From NCBI GenBank assembly GCA_947588895.1, contig CANQBF010000010.1, positions 1 through 33,441 of the forward strand: a stretch of 33,441 nt of DNA, read 5' to 3'. Positions 1-8,772 of this stretch are shown piece after piece. Source of the DNA: an uncultured Bacilli bacterium (GTDB lineage: Bacteria > Bacillota_I > Bacilli_A > RF39 > UBA660). The stretch's first letter is position 1. Each line of letters begins with the position of its first letter. Below the pieces are notes generated by a model. The model searched no databases. It was not told the DNA's origin and saw only the letters and a program-made list of their open reading frames with translations. The position numbers and the translations under genes are program-made.

Positions 1-1
1 T

Positions 2-94
2 ATAATTTTACTACTAATAATTATCTTAAGCTTTTTTGCTGGAATTAAAATATTTAATTATAAAAAATTATTAAAATTATCTGAGTTTAAATAA
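2..94 (+). CDS. C-terminal end of an upstream gene truncated by the window edge (hydrophobic then basic tail: IILLLIIILSFFAGIKIFNYKKLLKLSEFK*)
   Basis: Open frame from base 2 to TAA at 92-94, with a transmembrane-like then Lys-rich composition; too short to identify. Confidence 0.4.
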   Translation: MILLLIIILSFFAGIKIFNYKKLLKLSEFK

Positions 95-118
95 TTATAA
101 AAAGTTATTATTTTTCAT

Positions 119-146
119 TTGTTTACGACATAATTTGTGTTATAAT
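119..146 (+). promoter_or_regulatory. Putative sigma-A promoter (TTGTTT - 16 nt - TATAAT, extended -10 TGT) for the CapA-like gene
   Basis: TATAAT at 141-146 preceded by TGT; the string TTTGTGTTATAAT recurs before the 6S-like RNA. Confidence 0.5.
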
Positions 147-173
147 TTTACTAGATAGAATAGTGGAGAGTTT

Positions 174-1292
174 ATGAAGAAAAGTTATGGTTTATTTATT
201 GGGGGATTTTTACTTATTACAATTAGTATTTTAAGTGTTTTGACTGCATATAAAACCTTAAGTATATTAGATAGTAATACTAAAGCTAATGTAAATAAAA
301 ATGAAAATATTAGTGATAAAGATGATGAAGAAAATAATTCTAATGAAGAAGAAATTCAAGAAGAAGTAAAAGATACAATTGTAAATATTAATGCCGTTGG
401 TGATTGTACGCTTGGATATGATGATAATTTTGGATATCCAAATAGTTTTAATAATTATTATGATAAATATGGAGAAGAATACTTTTTTAAAGGTGTTAAA
501 GATATTTTTGAAACTGATGATTTTACGTTTGCTAATTTAGAAACAACGTTCACTAATGCCACAGTTAAAACGCCTAAGAAATTTAATTTTAAAGGGCCTC
601 TTAATTATGTTAATATTTTAAATAAAAGTAGTATTGAAGTTGTAAATATAGCCAATAATCATATTAAAGATTATGGTGACGAAGGTTATAATGAAACAAT
701 TTCAACATTAGAAAATGCGAAAATTAATTTTATTGGTTATGATTATTATTATGTCTTTAATAAAGATGATATTAAAATAGGTTTAGGAGGAATTCATTGT
801 ATTGAAACGATGAGTTGTACGGAAAAAATTGATAAAGTAATAAGTGGATTAAAAGAGTTAAATGTTGATGCAATGATTATTTCTTTTCACTGGGGAATAG
901 AAAAAGATTATAAGCAAAGTACAATTCAAACTAAATTAGCACATTATGCCATTGATAATGGGGTAGATTTAGTTTTAGGACATCACCCTCATGTTTTACA
1001 AGGGATTGAAGTATATAATGATAAATATATTGTTTATAGTTTAGCTAACTTTTCTTTTGGTGGTAATAAAAATCCTAAAGATAAAGATACAATGATTTTT
1101 AATATTGAATTTACATTTAAGGATAAAAAAATTAGTGATACAAAAGTTAAAGTTTATCCAACAAGAGTATCAAGTGTAACTAATACTAATGATTATAGTC
1201 CAACTATTTTAACAGGAGAAGAAGCGAATAAAGTATTAGATAAGATTCAAAAATATAGTGTTAATTTTAATGTTTATGAACATATAGGATAA
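174..1292 (+). CDS. CapA/PgsA-family metallophosphatase-like protein (poly-gamma-glutamate/capsule type), N-terminally membrane anchored
   Basis: N-terminal TM helix, acidic linker, then motifs VGDCTLGY, FANLETTFT, NIANNHIKDYG, ISFHWGIEK, VDLVLGHHPHVLQGIE, YSLANFSFGG typical of PGA_cap domains. Confidence 0.9.
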   Translation: MKKSYGLFIGGFLLITISILSVLTAYKTLSILDSNTKANVNKNENISDKDDEENNSNEEEIQEEVKDTIVNINAVGDCTLGYDDNFGYPNSFNNYYDKYGEEYFFKGVKDIFETDDFTFANLETTFTNATVKTPKKFNFKGPLNYVNILNKSSIEVVNIANNHIKDYGDEGYNETISTLENAKINFIGYDYYYVFNKDDIKIGLGGIHCIETMSCTEKIDKVISGLKELNVDAMIISFHWGIEKDYKQSTIQTKLAHYAIDNGVDLVLGHHPHVLQGIEVYNDKYIVYSLANFSFGGNKNPKDKDTMIFNIEFTFKDKKISDTKVKVYPTRVSSVTNTNDYSPTILTGEEANKVLDKIQKYSVNFNVYEHIG

Positions 1293-1363
1293 GATATTGC
1301 GAGAAAGATAAATTTAGAGTATAATTAAAATAGTTTAAGAATAAAAAGGTAGATGATGTTTCA

Positions 1364-3112
1364 ATGTTTGGTAAAATTCTTTATATAAGTGATAATATAG
1401 CTCATGTTGAAAATAAAATGACAAGAGAAGTTGTATCTGACTTAATGAATGTCCATGTTATTTTTGAAGCTCCTAATCAAAGAATTTTAGGAGAAGTTAT
1501 TGAGTTAAATGATGATGTTATTAAAATCCGTTTTTTAGGAGAATATCAAGGTAAAAGATATTTAAATGGTGTATTAAGAAAGCCATTATTAAGTTCTAAT
1601 ATTAGAATTATTAATGGGGAAGAGTTGATGGAATTAGTTGGTACCTATAATGATAAGACTTTTATTTTAGGTGATTCAGCTATTTATCGTAATTTTAAAG
1701 TATGCCCTAATATTAATGATTTATTTTCTAACCATTTAGCTATTTTTGGTAACTCTGGTTCAGGTAAATCTTGTGGTGTAGCTAGAATTGTTCAAAATGT
1801 TTTTAGTAACCAAGCTATGAATCCAATTAATGCTAATTTATTTATTTTTGATTCTTTTGGTGAATATAAAAACGCTTTTCATAATTTAAATGAAAAAAAT
1901 CCTCAATATAATTATAAATTTATAACGACTAATCCAACTGATGATGACGATGTTCGTTTGGATATACCCCTACATTTATTAAATTTAGATGACTGGGCAT
2001 TACTTTTACAAGCTAGTTCCCATTCACAATTACCAATTATTGAAAATACCATTAAACTTGCTAAAATCTTTAGTAAAGAAAATGAAGAAAGTCGAAGATT
2101 AAAAAATCATTTAATTGCTAAAGCATTACTTGCAATATTATTCAGTAATGAAACTACGGCCAATAAAAAGAATGAAATATTCACGATTATTGAAGTATGT
2201 AATACGCCTGAATTTAATTTTGACAGTGTTATTCCTGGGGTTGGATATCAAAGAATTTTTAGTGAATGTTTTGAAATTGATGCTCATGGAAATTTTGGTG
2301 AAAGTGTTTTAATTACTGATTATATTTTAAAACATATTTTAGATGAAGATACGGAATGGAATGTACCAACTGATGCTTATTATACCTTAACTGATTTTGC
2401 TAAAGCTTTGGAATTTACTCTTATAAGTGAAGGATTCCAACATAATGATAATTTATATAGTGATTCAATTATCTTAAAAGTACGTTTAAATACAATTATG
2501 ACTAGTAAAGTAGGTAGCTATTTTTCCGGAGAAAAACATGTACCGATTGCTGAATATATTAAATCTCTTGTTTTAAAGGGAGAAAATAAAGCCCAAATAA
2601 TTAATATTAATTTAGAAGATATTGATGATACATATGCTAAAGTAATAGTTAAAATATTTTGTAGATTATTATTTGAATTTTCTAAAGCTTTGGAAAAAAG
2701 AGCCACTATACCATTCCATTTATTTTTAGAGGAAGCTCATAGATATATTCAAAAAGATAATGATACTTTCTTAATTGGTTATAATATATTTGATCGTATC
2801 GCTAAAGAGGGTCGTAAATATGGTGTAATCCTTGATATTATCAGTCAAAGACCAGTTGAAATAAGTGATACAGTTATTGCTCAATGTAGTAATTTCTTAA
2901 TATTTAAGATGACCCACCCATTAGATATTAAATATATTGAAGAAATGTTACCAAATATATCTAGTGATATAGTAGAAAAACAAAAAGTATTACAACCCGG
3001 AACTTGTGTAGGTTTTGGTGGAGCATTTAAAATACCAATGATTGTTAAATTAGAAATGCCAAATCCAATGCCTTATTCATCAAACTGTGATGTTTCTGGT
3101 TGTTGGCAATAA
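1364..3112 (+). CDS. HerA-like / DUF87 ATPase (FtsK-HerA superfamily) with N-terminal HAS-barrel-like region
   Basis: Walker A GNSGSGKS, Walker B-like FHLFLEEAHR, RIAKEGRKYGVILDIISQRP, and C-terminal CSNFLIFKMTHPLD pattern of HerA-type ATPases. Confidence 0.85.
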   Translation: MFGKILYISDNIAHVENKMTREVVSDLMNVHVIFEAPNQRILGEVIELNDDVIKIRFLGEYQGKRYLNGVLRKPLLSSNIRIINGEELMELVGTYNDKTFILGDSAIYRNFKVCPNINDLFSNHLAIFGNSGSGKSCGVARIVQNVFSNQAMNPINANLFIFDSFGEYKNAFHNLNEKNPQYNYKFITTNPTDDDDVRLDIPLHLLNLDDWALLLQASSHSQLPIIENTIKLAKIFSKENEESRRLKNHLIAKALLAILFSNETTANKKNEIFTIIEVCNTPEFNFDSVIPGVGYQRIFSECFEIDAHGNFGESVLITDYILKHILDEDTEWNVPTDAYYTLTDFAKALEFTLISEGFQHNDNLYSDSIILKVRLNTIMTSKVGSYFSGEKHVPIAEYIKSLVLKGENKAQIININLEDIDDTYAKVIVKIFCRLLFEFSKALEKRATIPFHLFLEEAHRYIQKDNDTFLIGYNIFDRIAKEGRKYGVILDIISQRPVEISDTVIAQCSNFLIFKMTHPLDIKYIEEMLPNISSDIVEKQKVLQPGTCVGFGGAFKIPMIVKLEMPNPMPYSSNCDVSGCWQ

Positions 3113-3140
3113 AGTACAATAATTGTACTTTTTCTTTTTA
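3111..3140 (+). terminator. Rho-independent terminator after the HerA-like gene
   Basis: AAAGTACAAT-A-ATTGTACTTT inverted repeat followed by TTTCTTTTTATTT. Confidence 0.75.
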
Positions 3141-3208
3141 TTTACATATAAATGTAAAATTTAGTAATAATTATGTATAAAAATATAAATTTGTGTTATA
3201 ATAAAATT

Positions 3209-3384
3209 GCCTAGAGAGGTAAGTTATTCATATAAAACCGACTAAATTGATATATTGGGGAACTAATTATCTTGTTGTGTTGAATGCTAGCCATTAATAT
3301 GTGTTAGAATCCTAATACTTGATATGTGTTCTACCACCTGCCAGAGAGCGGGCTTTATCAAGATAACTACCACTAGGTTTTTTT
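3209..3384 (+). ncRNA. ssrS: Probable 6S RNA
   Basis: Extended -10 promoter (TGTTATAAT, 3197-3202) about 7 nt upstream; closing stem CCTAG/CTAGG, GGTA/TACC, GTTAT/ATAAC (3210-3227 with 3363-3377); apical hairpin GTGTTAG-AATC-CTAATAC; small 3'-side hairpin CCTGC-CAGAGA-GCGGG; T-run at the 3' end. It sits beside tcdA and near rarA, matching the B. subtilis yrvM(tcdA)-bsrA-yrvN(rarA) neighbourhood. Confidence 0.68.
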
Positions 3385-3396
3385 AATGGAGTTTTT

Positions 3397-4068
3397 ATGT
3401 ATGATAGAATAATAAAATTAATTGGAGAAGAAAATTTAAAAAAAATAACTACTAAAAAGATTCTTTGAGTAGGTGGAGTAGGTAGTTTTACTTATTTTTC
3501 TTTAATTAGAAGTGGAATTAAAAATATAACTATTATTGATAAAGATAAAGTAGAATTATCTAATTTAAATAGACAATTAATAGCTAATTTAAAGACAATT
3601 AATAAAAATAAAGTAGATGTTGCTAAAGAAATGGCACTTAATATAAATCAAGATATTAATGTTAAAGCAATTAATATGTTTTTAGATAAAGATAATATTA
3701 ATACTTTAGATAAAGATTTTGATTATATTATTGATGCTTGTGACAGTATAAATACAAAAGTGGAATTAATAAAATTTGCCCAAGATAATAATATTAAAAT
3801 TATTTCATCGATGGGAGTAGGTAATAGATTAGATGCAACTAAAATTAAATTAGCTAAACTCAATAAAACATATAATGACCCTTTAGCTAAAAAATTAAGA
3901 AAATTAGTTAAAGATAATCATTTAAATGGTAATATACCAGTTGTTTATAGTGATGAATTGCCTAAACAAAAAGGAGTAGTAATTGCTTCGTTAATTACCA
4001 CTCCGGGAGTTGCAGGATTATATATTACAAATTATATTATTAATGATATTTTAGGGTTTACTAATTAA
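3397..4068 (+). pseudogene. tcdA: TcdA-like (YrvM/CsdL, ThiF/E1-like tRNA t6A dehydratase) with one in-frame TGA at 3466-3468
   Basis: ATG at 3397 after GGAG; MYDRIIKLIGEENLKKITTKKIL*VGGVGSFTYFSLIRSGIKNITIIDKDKVELSNLNRQLIAN... is continuous in frame with tracked ORF 3631-4068 (IDACDSINTKVELI, ISSMGVGNRLD). The track ORF uses an internal ATG. Confidence 0.82.
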
Positions 4069-5028
4069 GAATGTAGCTAAACTATTTGGATTTTTATCAT
4101 TCATAACAATATCATATATGAGAGTTATTAAAGGTATTTTAACTCTTTTTTTCTTGAGTAATTTATTTATTGATTCAAGTGTATAATAACCTTCAACAGT
4201 GTTATTTTTTAAGTATTCTTGTTTTTCTTTAGAATTATTAGTTTTACCAATAATATAACCAAAAGTATAATTACGAGATTTAGTGCTAGTACAAGTTAAA
4301 AGTAAATCACCAATACCAGCAAAAGATAAAATAGTTTTCTTTTTACCTCCTAAAGCAAATATCATATTTTTAATATCATGTAATGATTCATTAATTAAGA
4401 ATGCTTGGGTTGATTCAGAATAACCTAAACCTCGAATAATGCCGGAAGCAATAGCAATAATATTTTTAATACTACCACATAATTCAATACCAATTATATC
4501 ACTAGATACTCTCAATTTAAGAGTATCATTTTGTAAATTTTTTTTGACAATATCTATCGTATTTTTATTATAACCAGCAATAGCTAAAGCAGTTGGTTCA
4601 TTATGAATTAAATCAATAGCAAAAGTAGGACCGGAAATAACACATATATTTTTAGTATGTAAATTATTTTTAACAATTGTTGATAATGTACTTAATGTAT
4701 CATGATGTATTCCTTTTGAAGCTATACATATCGGTATATTATGATAATATGGTTTAATATTATTACATACATCAATTATATATTTAGCACTGGTAATTAA
4801 AAATATTAATTTACTATTTATTAAAGCTTCTTTATAATCATTAGTTATTTTAATATTATTAGGAAATATAATATCATTAAATATTTTTTCTAATTTATGG
4901 GTTTTATTAAATTCTATGACATTATTTTCATTTTCTGTCCATAATACTATTTCATTATTATTTTTCTTACTTAGCATTAAAGCAATGCCTAAACTATAAG
5001 CTCCTGTTCCAATTATTGTTATTTTCAT
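4051..5028 (-). CDS. gpsA: NAD(P)-dependent glycerol-3-phosphate dehydrogenase
   Basis: GTGAYSLGIALMLSKK Rossmann start, SGPTFAIDLIHNEPTA, KNIIAIASGIIRGLGYSESTQAFLI, FAGIGDLLLTCTSTKSRN. Confidence 0.93.
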   Translation of the reverse strand: MKITIIGTGAYSLGIALMLSKKNNNEIVLWTENENNVIEFNKTHKLEKIFNDIIFPNNIKITNDYKEALINSKLIFLITSAKYIIDVCNNIKPYYHNIPICIASKGIHHDTLSTLSTIVKNNLHTKNICVISGPTFAIDLIHNEPTALAIAGYNKNTIDIVKKNLQNDTLKLRVSSDIIGIELCGSIKNIIAIASGIIRGLGYSESTQAFLINESLHDIKNMIFALGGKKKTILSFAGIGDLLLTCTSTKSRNYTFGYIIGKTNNSKEKQEYLKNNTVEGYYTLESINKLLKKKRVKIPLITLIYDIVMNDKNPNSLATFLISKP

Positions 5029-6221
5029 TCTTTCCTCATTTCATCGTGAACTTTATTTAAATTATTTTCGACTAAATTATCTTTTTTATAATAATATTTA
5101 GCATTTTTGATATTATCAGGTAAATATTGTTGTTTAACCCATGAATTTTTATAATCATGTGGATATTTATAATCTGGACTACCATTTTTAATATGTTTCG
5201 GAATATTACCAACATTACCTTTATGAATATCATTTAAAGCATTATCAATAGCTATTACTGCACTATTACTTTTAGGAGATAAAGCCATTTCGATTGCTAT
5301 TTCACTAATTATAATCCTGGCTTCAGGTAAACCGACGCGTAAAGATGCATTAATGGCTGCATCAAGTCTTGGACCAATTCCTGGATTAGCAAGGCCAATA
5401 TCTTCATAAGCAATTACTGAAAGACGGCGAAAAATACTATCTAAATCTTCGACTTCAATAAGTCTCGCAATATAATGAAGTGTCGCATCAACATCGCTAC
5501 CTCTTATTGATTTTTGTAAAGCACTTAAAACATCATAATGACCATCTTCATTTTTATCATGGAAAAAGATAGGTTTAGAATTAATATTTTTAATAACATT
5601 CTCATCAATTTCATGATTATTAGTAGAGTAGTAAGCAACCTCTAATAAATTAAGAGCGCTTCTTACGTCCCCACTAGATAATTCAGCAATTATTTTTAAA
5701 GTATCATCATTAATTTTAATATCTTCTAAGTATTTTAAAGCATTTTTTAAAACTTTAAAAATATCTTCTTTAGTTAATTCATGTAATTCAAAAATTTGCA
5801 ATCGACTTCTTATCGCTGGATTTATTGAATGATAAGGATTACTTGTTGTAAGACCAATTAATATAATGGTTCCATTTTCAATATAGGGCAGTAATAAATC
5901 TTGTTTATCTTTATTCATACGATGTATTTCATCTACTACTAAAATTAAATCACCATAAAATTTAGCTTCTTGTATGGCATTATCAAAATCTTCTTTATTA
6001 TTAATCGTGGCATTCAAAAACTTAGTTCGAAGATTTAGTTCTTTTGATAAGGCATAAGCAATACTTGTTTTACCAATACCTGGTTTACCATATAAAATCA
6101 TCGAAAATAACTTTTTATTTTTAACTAAATTAGTAAGTATTTTATTATCACCAATTAAATGGTCTTGACCTATGATATCATTAAGTGTCGTTGGTCTAAT
6201 TGAATCTGCTAAAATCTTCAT
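5025..6221 (-). CDS. rarA: Replication-associated recombination AAA ATPase RarA/MgsA
   Basis: RPTTLNDIIGQDHLIG, YGKPGIGKTSIAYAL, VVDEIHRMNKDKQDLLLPYIENG, GDVRSALNLLE, IAYEDIGLANP. Ends on TGA in an ATGA overlap with gpsA. Confidence 0.95.
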   Translation of the reverse strand: MKILADSIRPTTLNDIIGQDHLIGDNKILTNLVKNKKLFSMILYGKPGIGKTSIAYALSKELNLRTKFLNATINNKEDFDNAIQEAKFYGDLILVVDEIHRMNKDKQDLLLPYIENGTIILIGLTTSNPYHSINPAIRSRLQIFELHELTKEDIFKVLKNALKYLEDIKINDDTLKIIAELSSGDVRSALNLLEVAYYSTNNHEIDENVIKNINSKPIFFHDKNEDGHYDVLSALQKSIRGSDVDATLHYIARLIEVEDLDSIFRRLSVIAYEDIGLANPGIGPRLDAAINASLRVGLPEARIIISEIAIEMALSPKSNSAVIAIDNALNDIHKGNVGNIPKHIKNGSPDYKYPHDYKNSWVKQQYLPDNIKNAKYYYKKDNLVENNLNKVHDEMRKE

Positions 6222-7540
6222 TAATTATCCTCATCTATTAAGTGAGTAAAATTTTCAATTAAATGACTAACACTTGCACAACTTAAGAATGCCACAATAG
6301 AGCCTTTTTCTTGTTTTAATATATCCATATTATCTTCACTAATTATATTAGAATTAGGAATATTATCGGCAATTAAATTAGAATTAATTCCTGGATAATC
6401 ACTTTGTTTTTCTCGATTTGAATCAACATTAGTTAAATATACTTTATCAGCTTTACTTAAAGCTTTAACAAAATCATCTTTAAAATCTTTAATCCTAGAA
6501 TATGTATTTGGTTTAAATACGACAACTAATCTCTTATCAGGATATTTTCTTTTAATTGCAGTAATGGTTGCCATAATCTCTGTTGGATGATGAGCATAAT
6601 CATCAATAATAATCGTGTCTTTAATAAATGTTTCAGCAAACCTTCTATTTTCATTTTTAAAGGTACTTAATCTATCTTTAATATCTTTTATACTAACTTT
6701 ATAATTTAATGCCATAATAATCGCCGCAGTGGCATTTAAAACCATATGAGTTCCAAATATAGGTAATTTAAAATGTTCAATAAATTCATCATTATGATAT
6801 AAATCAAATTCTTCACCATCATTAACTATACTATTTTTTATAATATATTCATTATCATTATTAAATCCATAATAGATAATTTTTTGATTTAATTTTAGTT
6901 TATGAGTATTAATATTATCACCACAAGCAATAATATTTTCTTTAGTATTACTAGCAAATTTACTAAAAGTATCAATGATATCATTTAAATCTTTATAACA
7001 TTCCATATGTTCTTCTTCCATATTAGTAATAATTGTATTAGTAGGATGATATGTTAGAAAGTGTTTATTAAATTCATCACTTTCAATAACAAAAATGTCA
7101 CTATCTTTGGAAATATGACCATTACCAGAACCGATAAAATATGATGGGTTATAAGTACCAGTTAATAACTGTTTAACCATACTAGATGTACTAGTTTTAC
7201 CATGAGTACCTGATACACATATAGTATTAAACATACTTGTGATTTCACCAACTATTTCATTATACTTTTTAATAGTTAATCCTAATTCTTTAACTCTTAT
7301 CATTTCTTTATTTGTTAAAGGCACTGCAACTGAATAGGTAACAATCGTATCTTTATCTAATTCATGATTATTATCACTATATATTTTAATATTACGTTCA
7401 TGTAATCCTTTTTCTGTAAATTTATAATCGATTGTTTCATCATAACCTGATACATCATTACCTAAATCATACAATATTTGAGCTAAAGTTGACATTCCAG
7501 CTCCCTTAATTCCTATACAATAATATTTCATATTTATCAC
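6221..7540 (-). CDS. murC: UDP-N-acetylmuramate--L-alanine ligase
   Basis: GIKGAGMSTLAQIL, CVSGTHGKTSTSSMV, ESDEFNKHFL, IIDDYAHHPTEI, VVVFKPNTYSR. Confidence 0.95.
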   Translation of the reverse strand: MINMKYYCIGIKGAGMSTLAQILYDLGNDVSGYDETIDYKFTEKGLHERNIKIYSDNNHELDKDTIVTYSVAVPLTNKEMIRVKELGLTIKKYNEIVGEITSMFNTICVSGTHGKTSTSSMVKQLLTGTYNPSYFIGSGNGHISKDSDIFVIESDEFNKHFLTYHPTNTIITNMEEEHMECYKDLNDIIDTFSKFASNTKENIIACGDNINTHKLKLNQKIIYYGFNNDNEYIIKNSIVNDGEEFDLYHNDEFIEHFKLPIFGTHMVLNATAAIIMALNYKVSIKDIKDRLSTFKNENRRFAETFIKDTIIIDDYAHHPTEIMATITAIKRKYPDKRLVVVFKPNTYSRIKDFKDDFVKALSKADKVYLTNVDSNREKQSDYPGINSNLIADNIPNSNIISEDNMDILKQEKGSIVAFLSCASVSHLIENFTHLIDEDN

Positions 7541-7636
7541 CTATATATATTATAGACTATGTCAATTTGAAAGTAAATATAAGTATTTAAACTAAATTAT
7601 AAGAATAATTTATGATACAATTATATTGTGATTGAT

Positions 7637-8521
7637 ATGGATAATAATAAGAGTAGTAAAAATATTGAATTATATTTAGATTATTTAAAGTATGAAAGAA
7701 AATTAAGTAATAATACAGTTGCTAGTTATCGTTATAATTTAATTAAAATAGCTGAGTATTTTAAAGATAGTGATATTACTAATTTAAATGAAGATGATAT
7801 TCGAAATTTTCTTTATAAAGTAGAAGAGAGTAGTAGAACTAAATCACATTATTTAACAGCTTTAAAAACTTTTTATGATTATATGGTTGAATTAGAAATA
7901 ATTACTACTAACCCTTGTATTAATATAAAAATGCCAAAAATGGAAAAAAGATTACCCAAATTTTTAACGGAAGAAGAAATTAATAAATTATTAGATATAA
8001 AACTAACTAAACCCATTGATTATCGCAATAAAGCTATGCTTGAACTTTTATATGCAACAGGAGTAAGAATTTCAGAATTACTTAATCTTACTATGTCTAA
8101 TTATAATAAAGAAGATGCATTAATAAAAGTAATGGGGAAAGGAAAAAAAGAAAGAGTTATTCCTTTAAGTGATATTACAATTAAATATTTAGATTTATAT
8201 ATTAATGAATATCGTAATTATATTTTAAAAGATAAATTAAGTGATTATCTATTTGTCAATTATAATGGAAATAAAATGAGTAGGCAAGGATTCTTTAAAA
8301 TATTAAATGAATTATGTGATAAAAGTGGTATAAAAAAAGAAATATCGCCCCATATTATAAGACATTCTTTTGCAACGCATTTACTTAATAATGGTGCTGA
8401 TTTAAGAATAATTCAAGAATTATTGGGTCATGAAAATATCTCTACAACCGAAATATATTCTCATGTTTCTAATGAAAAAATAAAAGATGATTATCAAAAA
8501 CATCCTCATTATAGTAAATAA
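7637..8521 (+). CDS. Tyrosine recombinase, XerC/XerD family (track start is GTG at 7628; ATG at 7637 also possible)
   Basis: Catalytic motifs ATGVRISELL, HIIRHSFATHLLNNGADLRIIQELLGH, TTEIYSHVS. Confidence 0.9.
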   Translation: MDNNKSSKNIELYLDYLKYERKLSNNTVASYRYNLIKIAEYFKDSDITNLNEDDIRNFLYKVEESSRTKSHYLTALKTFYDYMVELEIITTNPCINIKMPKMEKRLPKFLTEEEINKLLDIKLTKPIDYRNKAMLELLYATGVRISELLNLTMSNYNKEDALIKVMGKGKKERVIPLSDITIKYLDLYINEYRNYILKDKLSDYLFVNYNGNKMSRQGFFKILNELCDKSGIKKEISPHIIRHSFATHLLNNGADLRIIQELLGHENISTTEIYSHVSNEKIKDDYQKHPHYSK

Positions 8522-8551
8522 AAAGAAGATATTAAAATCATCTTCTTTTTA
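8519..8551. terminator. Bidirectional rho-independent terminator
   Basis: AAAAAGAAGAT-attaaaatc-ATCTTCTTTTT immediately after the recombinase stop, and downstream of the minus-strand small ORF. Confidence 0.8.
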
Positions 8552-8555
8552 AATG

Positions 8556-8690
8556 TTATCTACTTTCTTTGTTGTTACGAGCTTTATTGTTACATCTATT
8601 GTTGTTATTATTAGCTTCTTTATTATTACGAGCTTTGTTATTAGCGTTTTCTCTATTGTTGCTTCTTAAATTATTACTATTTCTACTCAT
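8556..8690 (-). CDS. Small Asn/Arg/Lys-rich protein, 44 aa (MSRNSNNLRSNNRENANNKARNNKEANNNNNRCNNKARNNKESR)
   Basis: Not in the supplied track. ATG preceded by AGGAGGGATAATAAA (strong SD), ends TAA, followed by the terminator at 8519-8551. Confidence 0.65.
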   Translation of the reverse strand: MSRNSNNLRSNNRENANNKARNNKEANNNNNRCNNKARNNKESR

Positions 8691-8772
8691 TTTATTATCC
8701 CTCCTAGTTATATTATGGATTATTTAGTAGTATTTATAAGTTAAAATTATTATTTTAACTACCAATATCTGG

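Noticed and set aside
2115-2312. 65-aa + ORF inside the HerA-like gene
   Set aside because: Out-of-frame shadow of a well-supported CDS with no plausible motif.
2518-2706. 62-aa - ORF antisense to the HerA-like gene
   Set aside because: Antisense shadow ORF; no RBS or recognisable product.
3466-3468. Genome-wide reassignment of UGA (to Trp as in Mycoplasma, or Gly as in SR1/Gracilibacteria)
   Set aside because: One codon is not enough. rarA (TGA at 5025-5027, ATGA overlap) and the 12853 ORF appear to terminate at TGA, and all long genes are intact under code 11.
7637-8521. Tyrosine recombinase as part of an integrated mobile element
   Set aside because: Looks like a housekeeping XerC/D with no att sites, cargo or phage genes around it.
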